DNA of 64,000 nucleotides. Origin: Mycobacterium sp. 1245111.1. Its GTDB lineage: Bacteria > Actinomycetota > Actinomycetes > Mycobacteriales > Mycobacteriaceae. Every line of letters begins with the position of its first letter. Position 1 is the first letter of the stretch. The position numbers and the translations under genes were made by a program. The stretch spans positions 62,001 through 126,000 of the forward strand of contig NZ_LZLV01000136.1 in the NCBI RefSeq assembly GCF_001673405.1, given 5' to 3'. This document shows positions 45,660 to 55,708 of the stretch, one piece after another. The notes under the pieces were generated by a model that saw only the letters and a list, made by a program, of their open reading frames with translations, did not search any database and was not told where the DNA came from.

Positions 45660-45756
45660 GGCACTCCTCTCGGGGGCTGTCATCAGTTAACAGGAAACCG
45701 CGCCGAGCTTAATAAAAAATGAATGCCAGCTTGGTGCTAGCTTTGCGTGCCGCGCT

Positions 45757-46587
45757 TCAGCCCTCGATTTCGGCGAAAAAGCCCAGCAAGAGGGCGTTGA
45801 CGTCGGCTGGCTGCTCCAGCTGCGGACAGTGGCCGGCGGCGTCGATGACGGCCGATCGGCCTTGGGGCATCTGGTCGGCGATTTCCTTCGCCCAGCCGGT
45901 CGCCAGCAACTTGTCGGCGGCACCTTCGACCACCAACGCCGGGACGCCGACCCGCTGGTACGGCCGGGTGCTCGACGGCGGAGGCGGCGCTGCGGTACCC
46001 GGCCGGCGGAAGCGAGCCGCGGCCAGTGCCTCCCAGGCGCCGGGGGCGATGCTCGACTCGTAGCGGCGCCGGACATAGTCCTCGTCGGCCGGGTACTTCG
46101 GATCGTGGAACAGCGCTTCGACGATCAGGCGCATGGCGGGCAGGCTGGCGTCGTAGTCGTAGAGCGCCTGCATGTGTTGGTTGCGCTGGATTTCGCCACC
46201 GCCGCAGATCGCCACCAGGCTGCGCATCGGCAGCATCGGTGAGTCAGAGGTGGCGTCGACGAGCAGGTTGATGGCACCCATCGAGTTCCCGACGAAGTGG
46301 GCCGAGTTGACACCCAGCTCGGCGCAGAATCGGGCGACGTGCCGGATCCGCATCCCGCGACCGTCGTTGAAATCGATCACCTTTGCCGACTGTCCGAACC
46401 CAAGCATGTCCGGTGCCAGCACCCGATATCGCTCGGCCAGCGCGGGTATTGTTGCTTCCCAACCGATTTCGGAGCTGACCCCGAACTCGCCGCCGTGCAG
46501 CAGTATCACCGGATCGCCATGGCCCGCTTCCAGGTAGTGGGTGACGAGGCCGTCGATTACCGCTGTCCTACTGTGGATCTCGGTCAT
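45757..46587 (-). CDS. Alpha/beta hydrolase (meta-cleavage product hydrolase-like)
   Basis: The 276-residue protein has HGGEFG for the oxyanion hole, the nucleophile elbow GNSMGAI and the catalytic His in AAGHCPQLEQP. This is close to MhpC/HsaD-type C-C hydrolases that cut ring-fission products. ATG 46587 overlaps the cyclase stop as ATGA. It is the last gene of the nine-cistron-like run that begins at 54851, and gives the operon a second hydrolase of this type. Confidence 0.86.
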   Translation of the reverse strand: MTEIHSRTAVIDGLVTHYLEAGHGDPVILLHGGEFGVSSEIGWEATIPALAERYRVLAPDMLGFGQSAKVIDFNDGRGMRIRHVARFCAELGVNSAHFVGNSMGAINLLVDATSDSPMLPMRSLVAICGGGEIQRNQHMQALYDYDASLPAMRLIVEALFHDPKYPADEDYVRRRYESSIAPGAWEALAAARFRRPGTAAPPPPSSTRPYQRVGVPALVVEGAADKLLATGWAKEIADQMPQGRSAVIDAAGHCPQLEQPADVNALLLGFFAEIEG

Positions 46588-47573
46588 TTGATCGCGATCG
46601 GATTGACGGGAGAGCCCACCGCGCCAGTAAATCTCAGCGGCGGGGCGACGAGCTGGAATTCGTAGACACCGTCGGCGGCGCAATCCGCGGCCAACGCGTT
46701 GAGATCCCAATACTCGCCGAGCATCAGTCCCATGTCGCGCAGGCACAGCATATGCATGGGCATGAAAGTGCCCTTGACAGCGGAGATCGGGTCTTCGACC
46801 ATCAGGTTGTCGGCTGCCACCGCGGCGACGTCGTGGTCGTGCAGCCAGGACGCGCACAGCCAGTCCAACCCCGACCCGGGTTCGCCGCCGTTGCCGGTCT
46901 CCAAAAACCGCGCCCACCAACCGGTTCTGACCACGACGATGTCACCGCGTCGGATCGTCACGCCCTGCGCCCGCGCCACGTCGTCCAACTCACCGGCGGT
47001 GATGGGATTGCCGAGTTCGATGAACGTCTCCACGCCGCGGTGACGGGCGACGTCGAGCAGCACCCCGCGCGACGTGATGCCCTTGCCGTCGACCTTGTCA
47101 ATGCCGCAGTGCCGCGCGCCGAAGCTGGTCACCGAGTCGGCGGGGAAGCCGTTGTACAGCTTGTCCTCGTAGTACACGTGCGAGAGCGCATCCCACTGGG
47201 TGGCGCATTGGAGCGGCATGACGATCATGTCGTCGTTGAAGCGAAACAGGTCGTCCTGGAAATACTTTCCCATGTCCTGGGCGCTGGGATTGCCCACCCA
47301 GTCCGGGCCGAAGCGAGCCACCGAGTACGCGTCGCCGCCGTCGACGGTCATCGTGTGGATCGGGTTGTGCCGGAACTTGAACGCTCCCTGCGGACCCGAG
47401 GATCCGAAGTCGACGCCCAGCGGGAACACCTTGCCGTGCTTGACCAAACTGGCCGCCTCGGCGACCTTGTCCGCGGTGATGAAGTTCAGGGTGCCAAGTT
47501 CGTCGGCGTCGCCCCACCGACCCCAGTTGGACACCTCGCCGGATACCCGGCGAAAATCGGTCAGGCTGGCCAC
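46584..47573 (-). CDS. Cyclase family protein (kynurenine formamidase-like fold)
   Basis: The 329-residue protein resembles the large members of the cyclase/formamidase family. It has DELGTLNFITADK near residue 24 and HNPIHTM, and QWDALSHVYY takes the place of the shorter HxGTHxD motif. A strand FIELGNPITAGELDDVARAQG follows before a metal-site region. Such enzymes open or close lactones or amides. GTG 47573 shares one base with the SDR stop (TAGTG). Confidence 0.82.
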   Translation of the reverse strand: MASLTDFRRVSGEVSNWGRWGDADELGTLNFITADKVAEAASLVKHGKVFPLGVDFGSSGPQGAFKFRHNPIHTMTVDGGDAYSVARFGPDWVGNPSAQDMGKYFQDDLFRFNDDMIVMPLQCATQWDALSHVYYEDKLYNGFPADSVTSFGARHCGIDKVDGKGITSRGVLLDVARHRGVETFIELGNPITAGELDDVARAQGVTIRRGDIVVVRTGWWARFLETGNGGEPGSGLDWLCASWLHDHDVAAVAADNLMVEDPISAVKGTFMPMHMLCLRDMGLMLGEYWDLNALAADCAADGVYEFQLVAPPLRFTGAVGSPVNPIAIK

Positions 47574-48391
47574 TATGCTTGCCCTTCCTCGAGTTCACGG
47601 GCGACCGCGGCGCCCAGATTGCCCCCGTCCACCCACAGTACTTGGCCCGAAATATAGCTGGCGGCTTGGCTATTCAGGAACACCAACGCGGCCGCCTGCT
47701 CCTCGGGATCGGAGACCCGGCCCAGCGGCTTGGGGATGTCGTCGAGAAAATTCTGGCCGTAGGCGCCGCGCAGTTGGTCGAGGATCGGGGTTTCGGTGAC
47801 CCCCGGGCCGGTGCAGTTGATCCTGATGCCGCGGCTGCCGAGCGCGTTGGTCTTGCTCATGGTGTACAGGATGATCGCTTCTTTGGACAACCGGTAGCCC
47901 CCATCGGCCAGGGCGTCGGGATTGCTTGTGCACCAGTCGATGCCGTCGGCCATCGTCCGGGTTTTCAACAGCCCACTGGTGACGTGTTGGTTGTCCCGAT
48001 ATGCCTTGGCCGCCAACGACGAGACGCTCACGATCGACGATCCGGCCGGCATCTTGTCGACCAGCGACTCGGTGAGATGCCGCAGGCCGAGGAAGTTGAT
48101 CGTCACGACGCGCAGCGGATCGCCGATCCCCGAGGACACCCCGGCGACGTTGAACAGCGCGTCGACCGGTCCGCCCACCGATGCCACCGCGATGTCGATG
48201 GACGCCGGCTCGGTCAGGTCGACGGTGTAGAACTCCGCGACCGCGTCGCTCGGCAATTGCTTGTCCACGCCGACCACGTGCGCGCCCAGTTCGGTGAGCT
48301 GGCGTACGAGGTGCGCCCCGATGCCCGACGCACACCCGGTGACCACCGCACGCCGACCGTCGTAGCGCCACAGCTCGTCGATGCGCGCCAA
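47573..48391 (-). CDS. SDR of the 3-alpha-hydroxysteroid dehydrogenase/carbonyl reductase type
   Basis: This is a 272-residue SDR. After TGCASGIG, the second strand is followed by a short acidic region, and a long insertion separates SSLAAK from the catalytic YRLSK (about 45 residues). That layout is the one of Comamonas 3-alpha-HSD/carbonyl reductase and relatives. It ends with VDGGNLG. The TTG start at 48391 lies 3 nt after the LLM gene. A ring-hydroxyl or ketone is a likely target. Confidence 0.86.
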   Translation of the reverse strand: MARIDELWRYDGRRAVVTGCASGIGAHLVRQLTELGAHVVGVDKQLPSDAVAEFYTVDLTEPASIDIAVASVGGPVDALFNVAGVSSGIGDPLRVVTINFLGLRHLTESLVDKMPAGSSIVSVSSLAAKAYRDNQHVTSGLLKTRTMADGIDWCTSNPDALADGGYRLSKEAIILYTMSKTNALGSRGIRINCTGPGVTETPILDQLRGAYGQNFLDDIPKPLGRVSDPEEQAAALVFLNSQAASYISGQVLWVDGGNLGAAVARELEEGQA

Positions 48392-48394
48392 CGA

Positions 48395-49699
48395 CTACTT
48401 CTTCTGCTCGTCTTTGAGTCGCTGCGCGGCCTGGACACGGCCCTCGTTGATTTCGGCCATCGCCTCGGGAATCTCGCTCGCGGTGAACTTTCCGCCGCGA
48501 CCGGTGGGCAGGCCACCAAATGAGTAGCTCTCGTCGAACTTCGGCGCGGTCGGCTCGGGACGGCGCGACTCGATCTTTTCCACGACCGGTTCCAGGCGCT
48601 TGGCTTTCTCGGCGACCGCCTTCTGGTCGCGCTCGATGAACTCGGGCAGCACCTCTTTGCCCATCAACTCGATGGACTCCATGGTGCCCTCGTGGCTTCG
48701 GGGGTTGAGCAGCAGGATGATCTCGTCGACCCCGCTGTCCTCGTAGCCGCGCAGGAACTCGCGGACCGTCGACGGCGAGCCGATCGCGCCGCGCCCCGGG
48801 CCGTACGCCAGCGTCGGATCCTTCTCGCACTCTTCGAGATAACGCTTCCAGACGCCCGTGCGCCCGGGGGTGTGCACGCCGGTCATGTAGTAGTGCATGA
48901 TCCCGAACGAGAAGAACCCGCCGCCCATGCCGAGCCGCTGCACGGCCTGCTCGTCGGTCTTGGCGACCATCATCGAGAGGTCGCCGCCGATCGCGAGGAT
49001 GTTCGGGTTGATCGCGGGAGTGACCGGCACGCCGCTCTCTTCGAGCTCCTTGTAGTAGCCGTTGACCCGCTCGGTCAGCGGTCCGGGCCCCGTGTAGGCG
49101 AAACTCAGTGCGCCGAGGCACTTCTGAGCGGCCATCTGCACCGACGCGGGCCGGGTGCAGGCAACCCAGACCGGCGGGTGCGGCTTCTGCAGTGGCTTGG
49201 GAACGACGTTGCGGGCCGGCATCTCGATGTGCTCACCCTTGAACCCGGTGAAGGGTTCCTCGGTCATACAGCGGATCGACACCTCGAGTGCCTCTTCCCA
49301 CTGCGCGCGTTTGTCGGCGGGGTCGATGTTGAAGCCGCCGAGCTCGCCAATCGAGGAGGATTCACCGGTGCCGAATTCCACTCGCCCGTCGGAGATCAGG
49401 TCGAGGGTGGCGATGCGCTCGGCAACCCGCGCCGGATGGTTGACCGCAGGCGGCAGGTGCATGATGCCGAATCCCAGCCGGATGTCCTTGGTCCGCTGGC
49501 TGGCGCCGGCCAGGAACATCTCGGGCGCGGTGGAGTGGCAGTACTCCTCGAGGAAGTGGTGCTCGGTCAGCCAGACCGTGGAGAACCCGGCCTTGTCGGC
49601 AAGTTCGACCTCGTCCATTGCGTCCTTGAGCAGGATGTGCTCGTCGTCGTCCGACCATGGACGGGGCAGAGCGAATTCGTAGAACAGTGAGATCTTCAA
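48395..49699 (-). CDS. LLM-class flavin/F420-dependent oxidoreductase
   Basis: The 434-residue luciferase-like monooxygenase has TEHHF near residue 45 and MHLPPAVNHPARVAERIATLD, then FGTGES and PPVWVACTR, all typical of the fold. Whether it uses FMN or F420 is not readable. The TTG start at 49699 overlaps the flavoprotein stop (TTGA), with GGGAGG upstream. A long charged C-terminal tail is present. It could be an extra ring hydroxylase or Baeyer-Villiger step. Confidence 0.87.
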   Translation of the reverse strand: MKISLFYEFALPRPWSDDDEHILLKDAMDEVELADKAGFSTVWLTEHHFLEEYCHSTAPEMFLAGASQRTKDIRLGFGIMHLPPAVNHPARVAERIATLDLISDGRVEFGTGESSSIGELGGFNIDPADKRAQWEEALEVSIRCMTEEPFTGFKGEHIEMPARNVVPKPLQKPHPPVWVACTRPASVQMAAQKCLGALSFAYTGPGPLTERVNGYYKELEESGVPVTPAINPNILAIGGDLSMMVAKTDEQAVQRLGMGGGFFSFGIMHYYMTGVHTPGRTGVWKRYLEECEKDPTLAYGPGRGAIGSPSTVREFLRGYEDSGVDEIILLLNPRSHEGTMESIELMGKEVLPEFIERDQKAVAEKAKRLEPVVEKIESRRPEPTAPKFDESYSFGGLPTGRGGKFTASEIPEAMAEINEGRVQAAQRLKDEQKK

Positions 49700-51423
49700 C
49701 TGGTACCTCCCGGAACAATCGATCGTGTTGAGCTTTGGCTGACAAGGTGTTTGGCCGCGACGTATCCGAACGTCATCGCGGGCCCGATGGTGGCGCCCGC
49801 ACCGGCGTAGCTTCGCCCCATCACCGCCGCCGAGGCGTTACCCACGGCATAGAGTCCGCGGACCACGCTGTCGTCGGCCCGCAGGACCCGCGCGTGTTCG
49901 TCGGTGCGGAGACCGCCCGAGGTGCCCAGGTCGCCCAGAACGATCCGGAATGCGTAGTAGGGCGGCTTCCCCAGCGGATGCAGATTGGGATTGGGCAGCG
50001 TGGGGTCTCCGTAGTAATTGTCGTAGATGCTGTCACCCCGGTTGAAGTCGTCGTCGTGGCCCTTGTGCGCCAGATCGTTGAAACGCGTTGCGGTGCTGCG
50101 TAGTTGGTCGGCCGGCACGCCGATCTTGCCGGCGAGTTCGTCCCAGGTGTTGGCCGACTTGACCACGCCGGACTCCAGCCATGCCTTCGGGATCTTGCGG
50201 CCGGTCGGGACCGGGGCGAACGGGATCTTCGGGATCGGCAGGTGCCCCGCCACGACGTATTTCAGGAACGACCGGTGGTCGGTGATCAGCCAGCACGGGA
50301 TGTGGGTGACGCCCGATTCCTGTCCCTCGATCATCGCGTGACCGAAGTCCATGTATGGCGCCGCCTCGTTGATGAAGCGCTTGCCCGCGCCGTTGACGAT
50401 GAACTGCGACGGCATCATCCGCTCGTTGAGCATGAATTGCATTCGGCCGTCGGGCCATTGGATGGCCGGGAACCACCATGCCTCGTCGAGCATGTCGGCG
50501 GCGCCGCCGACCTGCTGGCCGGCTCGGATGCCGTCGCCGGTCGCGGCGGGGTTGCCGAAGCTCCAATCCTGGTCGACCGCCGGCTGGTGCTCTTTGCGCC
50601 ATGCCATGTCGTGGTCGAACCCGCCGGTGGCGACGATCACGCCGCGCGTGGCGCCGATCCGGTGCGGCGTATCGCCTTTCATCACGACGGCGCCGACCAC
50701 CGATCCGTCGTCGGCGGTGATCAGTTGCGTCATCGGCGCATTCAGCCAGAGTGGGATGCCGCGGTCTTTGAGAGCTAGCCGCAGTCGCGCGGCCAGCGAC
50801 TGGCCGATGGCGGCCATCCGGTCCCCGAAGACGCGGGCTCGGATCATCCGCCACACCAGCTTCACCAAAACGGCCTTGCCGGCCCAGGATTGACGCACTT
50901 GGTAGAACGAGCGAAGTTCTTTGGGCCCCAGCCAGATTCCACGCGGCGCCAGCGCCAACGGGGCGAGGAGGTTTTGCTCCTCGTCGGCCAGCACGCGCAG
51001 GTCGATCGGCGGGACGTTGATGGTGCTGCCGAGTTCGGATCCGCCGGGCAGTTCCGGGTAGTAGTCGGCGTACCCGGGCTTCCAGACGAATTCCAGCCAC
51101 GGGCTGAGCTTTTCGAGGAAGTCCATCATCTCTGGCGCCGAGTCGACGTACTGTCGGATCCGCGCATCGCTGACCAGTCCGTCGGTGATTCGTCGCAGGT
51201 AGTCGACCACCTCGTCGGGCGGGGGTGAGTAGCCGGCCCGACGCTGCGCCGGCGCGCCCGGCACCCAGATGCCGCCGCCGGACAGTGCGGTGGAACCGCC
51301 GAATTGGCTGGACTTTTCGACGATCAGCGTCGTCAGCCCGGAGGCCTGCGCGGCCAGCGCCGCCGTCATCCCACCGCCGCCGGAGCCGATCACCAAGACG
51401 TCGACCGTGCTATCGAAAGTCAT
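49696..51423 (-). CDS. FAD-binding dehydrogenase (KstD-like)
   Basis: The 575-residue flavoprotein has [13 protein letters not shown] for FAD binding, [15 protein letters not shown], and the C-terminal FAD motif [19 protein letters not shown], as in 3-ketosteroid-delta1-dehydrogenase. It introduces a C=C bond next to a ketone. Catalytic Tyr positions were not checked in detail. ATG 51423 overlaps the dioxygenase stop (ATGA). A second member is at 55709-57319. Confidence 0.88.
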   Translation of the reverse strand: MTFDSTVDVLVIGSGGGGMTAALAAQASGLTTLIVEKSSQFGGSTALSGGGIWVPGAPAQRRAGYSPPPDEVVDYLRRITDGLVSDARIRQYVDSAPEMMDFLEKLSPWLEFVWKPGYADYYPELPGGSELGSTINVPPIDLRVLADEEQNLLAPLALAPRGIWLGPKELRSFYQVRQSWAGKAVLVKLVWRMIRARVFGDRMAAIGQSLAARLRLALKDRGIPLWLNAPMTQLITADDGSVVGAVVMKGDTPHRIGATRGVIVATGGFDHDMAWRKEHQPAVDQDWSFGNPAATGDGIRAGQQVGGAADMLDEAWWFPAIQWPDGRMQFMLNERMMPSQFIVNGAGKRFINEAAPYMDFGHAMIEGQESGVTHIPCWLITDHRSFLKYVVAGHLPIPKIPFAPVPTGRKIPKAWLESGVVKSANTWDELAGKIGVPADQLRSTATRFNDLAHKGHDDDFNRGDSIYDNYYGDPTLPNPNLHPLGKPPYYAFRIVLGDLGTSGGLRTDEHARVLRADDSVVRGLYAVGNASAAVMGRSYAGAGATIGPAMTFGYVAAKHLVSQSSTRSIVPGGTS

Positions 51424-52358
51424 GCCGGCACCGCCGTTCGGACCGCGAAGCCCGCGATCAACTCGGGAGCGGGCCGGTAGTACCGGATGCCTGTCTTATA
51501 GGGACCGGCGGCCGCCAGCGCGCCGAAAGCCGCTACCCAGGTGCGGATTTCGTGGGCGGAGTTGCCGCCCTCGCCGGCGATGAACGCATTCGACCACTTG
51601 TCCAATTCCTCGAGATCTCCGCTGTCGACGATCTCGAGGAATTTCTGGTCGAATTCGGGGTTGAGCGGTTGCAGCGGGCTCTCGCCGCCGGCGAAGGCTT
51701 TGGCCGCCTCGATCACCGCCGACTGTCGTGCCGAGCGTTGATCGGCAGTCATCGGCTGGCCGTGCACGATCCGCTCGACGACCTGCGGTGTCGCGGTCGC
51801 CAGGGTCGGAACCGGCGGATCATGGGACAGCCCACCGGATCCCACCACCAGGACTCGCTTGTTCAGCGTGGCCAGGTAGCTGCCGACCGCCCTGCCGAGG
51901 GTGCGGCAGCGGTGCAGTGGGCCCAGCGGGGTGGCGACCGAGTTGATGAAGATCGGAATCACCGGGCGCGCCGTAGCTTTGCCGAACAGCTTCTCCAGCG
52001 GTTGCACGGTGCCGTGGTCAACATCCATGCTCGCCGAGATTGCGACGTCGACCCCGGCCGATAGCACCGCTTTCGCACACCCGACCGCGGTGGCTTCGGG
52101 CACATCGAGCGGACCCTTATGGGTGCCGTAGTCGCCGACGCCTTGGGCCTCGGTGCCGATGCAGAACGGCGGCATCGTCCGATAGAAGAAGCCGTTGTAA
52201 TGGTCGGGGGCAAAGATGGCGACGATCTCGGGGTTGAAGTCCGCGACGAAATCCCTTGCCTGCGTGAGGACGGCGTCGATGTCATTGAGAAGGTCCTGCG
52301 ACAGCCCGGGCAGATTGAGTAGTGGGCTGTGAGACATACAGCACAGGGCGAGTGGCAC
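51420..52358 (-). CDS. mhpB: Extradiol ring-cleavage dioxygenase, MhpB-like (2,3-dihydroxyphenylpropionate 1,2-dioxygenase type)
   Basis: The 312-residue protein matches E. coli MhpB along its length as I recall it: CCMSHSPLL near the N-terminus, [28 protein letters not shown] and [15 protein letters not shown] with the two His believed catalytic. It splits the ring of a substituted catechol between carbon atoms next to a hydroxyl, using Fe(II). The GTG at 52358 aligns with the E. coli start; a GTG at 52370 is closer to GGGAGG. The gene overlaps the mhpA-like gene by 77 nt, an unusually long overlap. Confidence 0.9.
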   Translation of the reverse strand: MPLALCCMSHSPLLNLPGLSQDLLNDIDAVLTQARDFVADFNPEIVAIFAPDHYNGFFYRTMPPFCIGTEAQGVGDYGTHKGPLDVPEATAVGCAKAVLSAGVDVAISASMDVDHGTVQPLEKLFGKATARPVIPIFINSVATPLGPLHRCRTLGRAVGSYLATLNKRVLVVGSGGLSHDPPVPTLATATPQVVERIVHGQPMTADQRSARQSAVIEAAKAFAGGESPLQPLNPEFDQKFLEIVDSGDLEELDKWSNAFIAGEGGNSAHEIRTWVAAFGALAAAGPYKTGIRYYRPAPELIAGFAVRTAVPA

Positions 52359-53985
52359 TTTGAGAATCACCGCCTCCCGCTGTCAAGGTGAGGACCTCGA
52401 AGAGCGAGGCGCTCAGTTCGGGGGCGAGTTGAGCGATGCAGGCACCTGCGATGCATCGATCGGGGCGCAGAAACAGCACGGATTCGCGGTGCCCGTCGAA
52501 GAAGGCCTTGAGCTGGCCGGTCCGGTCGCCGACGACGACCACGTCGGGATCGTCGTCGCCGTCCCAGTGCAGCTGGGTCAACGGGCGGGCCGCGACGAGC
52601 TTCGCCCCCAGCGCCTGCCAATCAGCAAATGCCTTGGCGCCGAGGATCTCCCGCGGTTTGTTGTTCCAGCACATGACGGCGAACCCGTTACCCAGTACAT
52701 CGTCGAGCAGGACGTCCTGCTGCTCGCGGGTATCGACTCTCGGCTGTAAGAACAGCGTTCCGACCGGCGAATCGGCCCGCCGCGGCTCGGGATGCACGAC
52801 CGCGCCCTGCTCATATCGCGGCATCGGCTTGAACCGCATCTCCAGCACATATCGCTTGAGCGAAGGCACAATTGACGCCGAACGCACCAACAGGTCGCGG
52901 GCCGCCGCGATCCGTCGATTGGTCGGCGAGATGACACGGCCGACCATCGTCGACAGGTCGATCATGGCCCGGGCGTGCTTGCGGCGCTCGACGTCGTAGG
53001 TGTCGAGGAGGGCTTCACCGGCGTAACCGTTGACCACGGCGGCGAGCTTCCAGCCCAGGTTGGCCGCATCGCGGATACCGCTGTTGTAACCCTGCCCCTG
53101 CCACACCGGCATCAGGTGCGCGGCATCGCCGGCCAGCAGCAGGCGGCCCTTGCGGAACGCGCCGGCGATCCGGGAGTGATGGGTGTAGAGCCGGTGACGG
53201 ATCACGTCGACCCGGTCGGGATTCGGCACCATCGACGCCAGCATCTGGGTGAGGAATGCCGGGTCTTCGGCCTGCTCGTCGGTCTCGTCGGCGTGAATCA
53301 TGAATTCGAACCGGCGAATTCCGTGCGCGATCGAGATCGAGGCGTAGGGGCGGGCCGGGTCGGCGCCGACTTCGCTGTTGGGGTGTCCGAGCGGATCGTT
53401 GGCGATGTCGACCACCAACCAGCGCGTCGGCGAGGTGGTGCCGTCGAAGGACACCCCCATCAGTCGTCGGGTGGCACTTCGGCCGCCGTCGCAGCCGACG
53501 ACGTACTGGGCCCGGACGCTTTTACGTCCACCCTCGCCGTCCAGGTCGACGGTGACCGCGTCAGGCGCTTCGGTGTAGGACGCCATGGTGCTGCTCCACT
53601 GCACCTCGACGTGCTCGAATCTATCGAGGCCGCGCAGCAATTCGGCGTCGACCAGCGGCTGGACGAAGCCGTTACGTTTCGGCCAGCCGAAACGTGCGTC
53701 GGGCGGCGCCATTTCGGCGAGTATCCGGTGTTTGGCGTCGACGAATCGCAGGATCTGGTTGGGCACGGTGTGCGGCAGCACGTGGTCGACCAGTCCGATC
53801 GCCTGGAACGTGCGCAATGACTCATCGTCGAGCCCGACCCCGCGGGGATAGTCGATCAGCGTGTCGCGCTCCTCGACCACCAGAGTGCTGACCCCTTGCA
53901 GGCCAAGGATATTGGCAAGCGTCAGGCCGACCGGTCCCGCGCCGACGATCACGACGTCGACATCCACCTCCTGGTCGCCTTCCAC
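52282..53985 (-). CDS. mhpA: MhpA-like flavoprotein hydroxylase
   Basis: The 567-residue FAD monooxygenase resembles 3-(3-hydroxyphenyl)propionate hydroxylase: [14 protein letters not shown] at the N-terminus, [15 protein letters not shown] in the NADPH region, [16 protein letters not shown] and [13 protein letters not shown]. It adds a hydroxyl ortho to a phenol, making the catechol used by the dioxygenase. GTG 53985 follows the hydrolase stop by 2 nt; a later GTG at 53967 is possible. About 25 C-terminal residues are read through the start of the next gene and have no counterpart in MhpA. Confidence 0.9.
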   Translation of the reverse strand: MEGDQEVDVDVVIVGAGPVGLTLANILGLQGVSTLVVEERDTLIDYPRGVGLDDESLRTFQAIGLVDHVLPHTVPNQILRFVDAKHRILAEMAPPDARFGWPKRNGFVQPLVDAELLRGLDRFEHVEVQWSSTMASYTEAPDAVTVDLDGEGGRKSVRAQYVVGCDGGRSATRRLMGVSFDGTTSPTRWLVVDIANDPLGHPNSEVGADPARPYASISIAHGIRRFEFMIHADETDEQAEDPAFLTQMLASMVPNPDRVDVIRHRLYTHHSRIAGAFRKGRLLLAGDAAHLMPVWQGQGYNSGIRDAANLGWKLAAVVNGYAGEALLDTYDVERRKHARAMIDLSTMVGRVISPTNRRIAAARDLLVRSASIVPSLKRYVLEMRFKPMPRYEQGAVVHPEPRRADSPVGTLFLQPRVDTREQQDVLLDDVLGNGFAVMCWNNKPREILGAKAFADWQALGAKLVAARPLTQLHWDGDDDPDVVVVGDRTGQLKAFFDGHRESVLFLRPDRCIAGACIAQLAPELSASLFEVLTLTAGGGDSQSATRPVLYVSQPTTQSARAVAGPSQ

Positions 53986-53987
53986 AG

Positions 53988-54851
53988 TCAACGGCCCAGC
54001 AGAAAGTCGATGTGCAGACGGTCGAACGTCTTGGTGTCCTCGTACTGCGGCCAGTGGCCACAGCCGGACATCACCTCGAAGCGCGCGCCCGGGATCATCG
54101 ACGCGATGCGTCGGCCCTCGGTGACGTCGGCGGTCGGGTCGTCGCTGGTCCACAACACCAGGGTGGGCGCGGTGATCGATCCATAGTCTTTGGCGCCCAG
54201 TAGGTTACGGGCCCGGATCTCGGGATCCTGCAAGGCCATGATGTCGCGCATCGCGGAAACGAAGCCCGGCTGGCGGTACACCCGCTGCCGGCTCGCGACG
54301 AGGTCGTCGTAGTCCTTGGTCTTGTCGGCCATCAGCCATTTGATTCGTGCCTGCACGGTTTCCCAGGTCGGGTTCTCCGCGGCCGCCATCGACAGCGCGA
54401 TGATCCGCTTCATCACCTCGGGGTCGGCCTGCGAGCCTCCGGCGGTGTTGAGCACCAACCGGTCGACTTTGTCAGGGTGATCGGCGGCGGCGCGCGAAAC
54501 GACCCAGCCGCCCAGCGATTCGCCGGACAGGTGAGCGCGTTGGACGCCGATCGCGTCCATGAACGCGAACAGGTGATCGACGTAATGATGAATCTCCAAG
54601 GGGTGGCCGGGTTTATCGGTGTAGCCATGCCCCAGCATGTCGATCGACCAGGTCGAGAAGTGCTCGGCGTGGGCCTCGAGGTTGCGGACGTACGCCTCGG
54701 CGTGGCCGCCGGATCCGTGCAGCAGGATCAGGGGCGGCCTACTCTCGTCGCCGGCCTGCAGGTAACGAGTTCGTACACCGCCGGCGTCCAGGTAGCCCTG
54801 CACGAACGGCACACCCTGCAGATCACTCCAGACGCTCTCGTGCTCGGCCAC
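53988..54851 (-). CDS. mhpC: MhpC-like C-C bond hydrolase
   Basis: The 287-residue alpha/beta hydrolase has [18 protein letters not shown] with the nucleophile Ser, and GCGHWPQYE with the catalytic His, the pattern of MhpC/BphD enzymes. It hydrolyses the dienoic ring-fission product. GTG 54851 is chosen because GAGAGG precedes it; a TTG at 54905 would begin in the operator region. It is the first gene of the long minus-strand operon and is divergent from the IclR regulator. Confidence 0.9.
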   Translation of the reverse strand: MAEHESVWSDLQGVPFVQGYLDAGGVRTRYLQAGDESRPPLILLHGSGGHAEAYVRNLEAHAEHFSTWSIDMLGHGYTDKPGHPLEIHHYVDHLFAFMDAIGVQRAHLSGESLGGWVVSRAAADHPDKVDRLVLNTAGGSQADPEVMKRIIALSMAAAENPTWETVQARIKWLMADKTKDYDDLVASRQRVYRQPGFVSAMRDIMALQDPEIRARNLLGAKDYGSITAPTLVLWTSDDPTADVTEGRRIASMIPGARFEVMSGCGHWPQYEDTKTFDRLHIDFLLGR

Positions 54852-54906
54852 CTGATCCTCTCTTGCCGTGTGCGCGGAAATTTGGTTCTCGTATTGCGTC
54901 AACAAT

Positions 54907-54935
54907 GTGTGCTAAAATCGCACACTAATGTGCAC
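54907..54935. promoter_or_regulatory. Probable IclR operator between mhpC-like and iclR
   Basis: The inverted repeat GTGTGC-TAAAATC-GCACAC (54907-54925) is followed by TGTGCAC (54929-54935), which is itself nearly palindromic. The sites lie between two divergent starts, 56 nt from mhpC-like and 60 nt from the IclR gene. IclR proteins commonly bind such repeats in divergent control regions. Confidence 0.65.
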
Positions 54936-54994
54936 TATCTATAAAGCATCACTCTCTGCGGGGTGTCTGTCAAGCAAGATCGTGGGCCACTGAC

Positions 54995-55684
54995 GTGGGC
55001 GAGGTCCCGACCACCACCGCCCCGGGGTCGCAAACGCTGGCCCGCGGGCTCACCGCGTTGCAGCTGGTGGCCGACTCTCCGGCGGGCATGACCGTGCAGC
55101 AGGTCGCCGACGGTGTCGGCGTGCATCGGACCATCGCGTATCGCCTGTTGTCCACGCTGGCGCAGTTCCGATTCGTCGCGAAGGGCGAGGACGGCCGGTA
55201 CCGCCCGGCCGCCGGTCTGGCGCTGCTCGGTGCGTCGTTCGATCGCAATCTGCGACAACTCAGCGTGCCGATCCTGCGGGCCCTGGCCGAGGATCTCGGC
55301 ACCACGGTCTCGCTGCTGGTGGCCGAGGGCGACCAGCAGGTGGCAATCGCGGTGATCGTCCCGACCCAGGTCCCCTATCAGTTGGCGTTCCACGAAGGCA
55401 GCCGTTACCCGCTCGATCGCGGTGCCGCGGGCATCGCGTTGCTGGCCAGTCTGCCGCCGCGTCCGGACGAACGTGATCTCGTGGCCAGCGCCCGTGCGCA
55501 GGGTTGGGTGATCACCCATGGCGAAATCGAGCCCAACACATACGGCTTGGCGGTGCCGGTACACCGCGATCCGCCGTCGCCGCCGGCGTGCATCAACCTG
55601 ATCTCGCACCGCGAGGACGTGGTGATGAAAGGTAAGGACGCAGTTGTCAAGGCGGCCAAGGAATTGTCGGCGGTCCTCGGCTGA
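54995..55684 (+). CDS. IclR family transcriptional regulator
   Basis: The 229-residue protein has an N-terminal winged helix (SQTLARGLTALQLVADSPAGM, then TVQQVADGVGVHRTIAYRLL) and a C-terminal GAF-like ligand domain with RGAAGIALLASLPP. It is divergent from the Mhp-like operon over an inverted repeat and likely senses a ring-cleavage substrate or intermediate. The GTG start at 54995 is the first in the family register. A KstD-like gene follows on the same strand after 24 nt. Confidence 0.9.
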   Translation: MGEVPTTTAPGSQTLARGLTALQLVADSPAGMTVQQVADGVGVHRTIAYRLLSTLAQFRFVAKGEDGRYRPAAGLALLGASFDRNLRQLSVPILRALAEDLGTTVSLLVAEGDQQVAIAVIVPTQVPYQLAFHEGSRYPLDRGAAGIALLASLPPRPDERDLVASARAQGWVITHGEIEPNTYGLAVPVHRDPPSPPACINLISHREDVVMKGKDAVVKAAKELSAVLG

Positions 55685-55708
55685 CCCGGCAGAAAGGAAT
55701 TCAGAGCT

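Noticed and set aside
54938-54945. TATAAA as a firm -10 for iclR
   Set aside because: It is plausible, but no clear -35 pairs with it; it is left uncalled.
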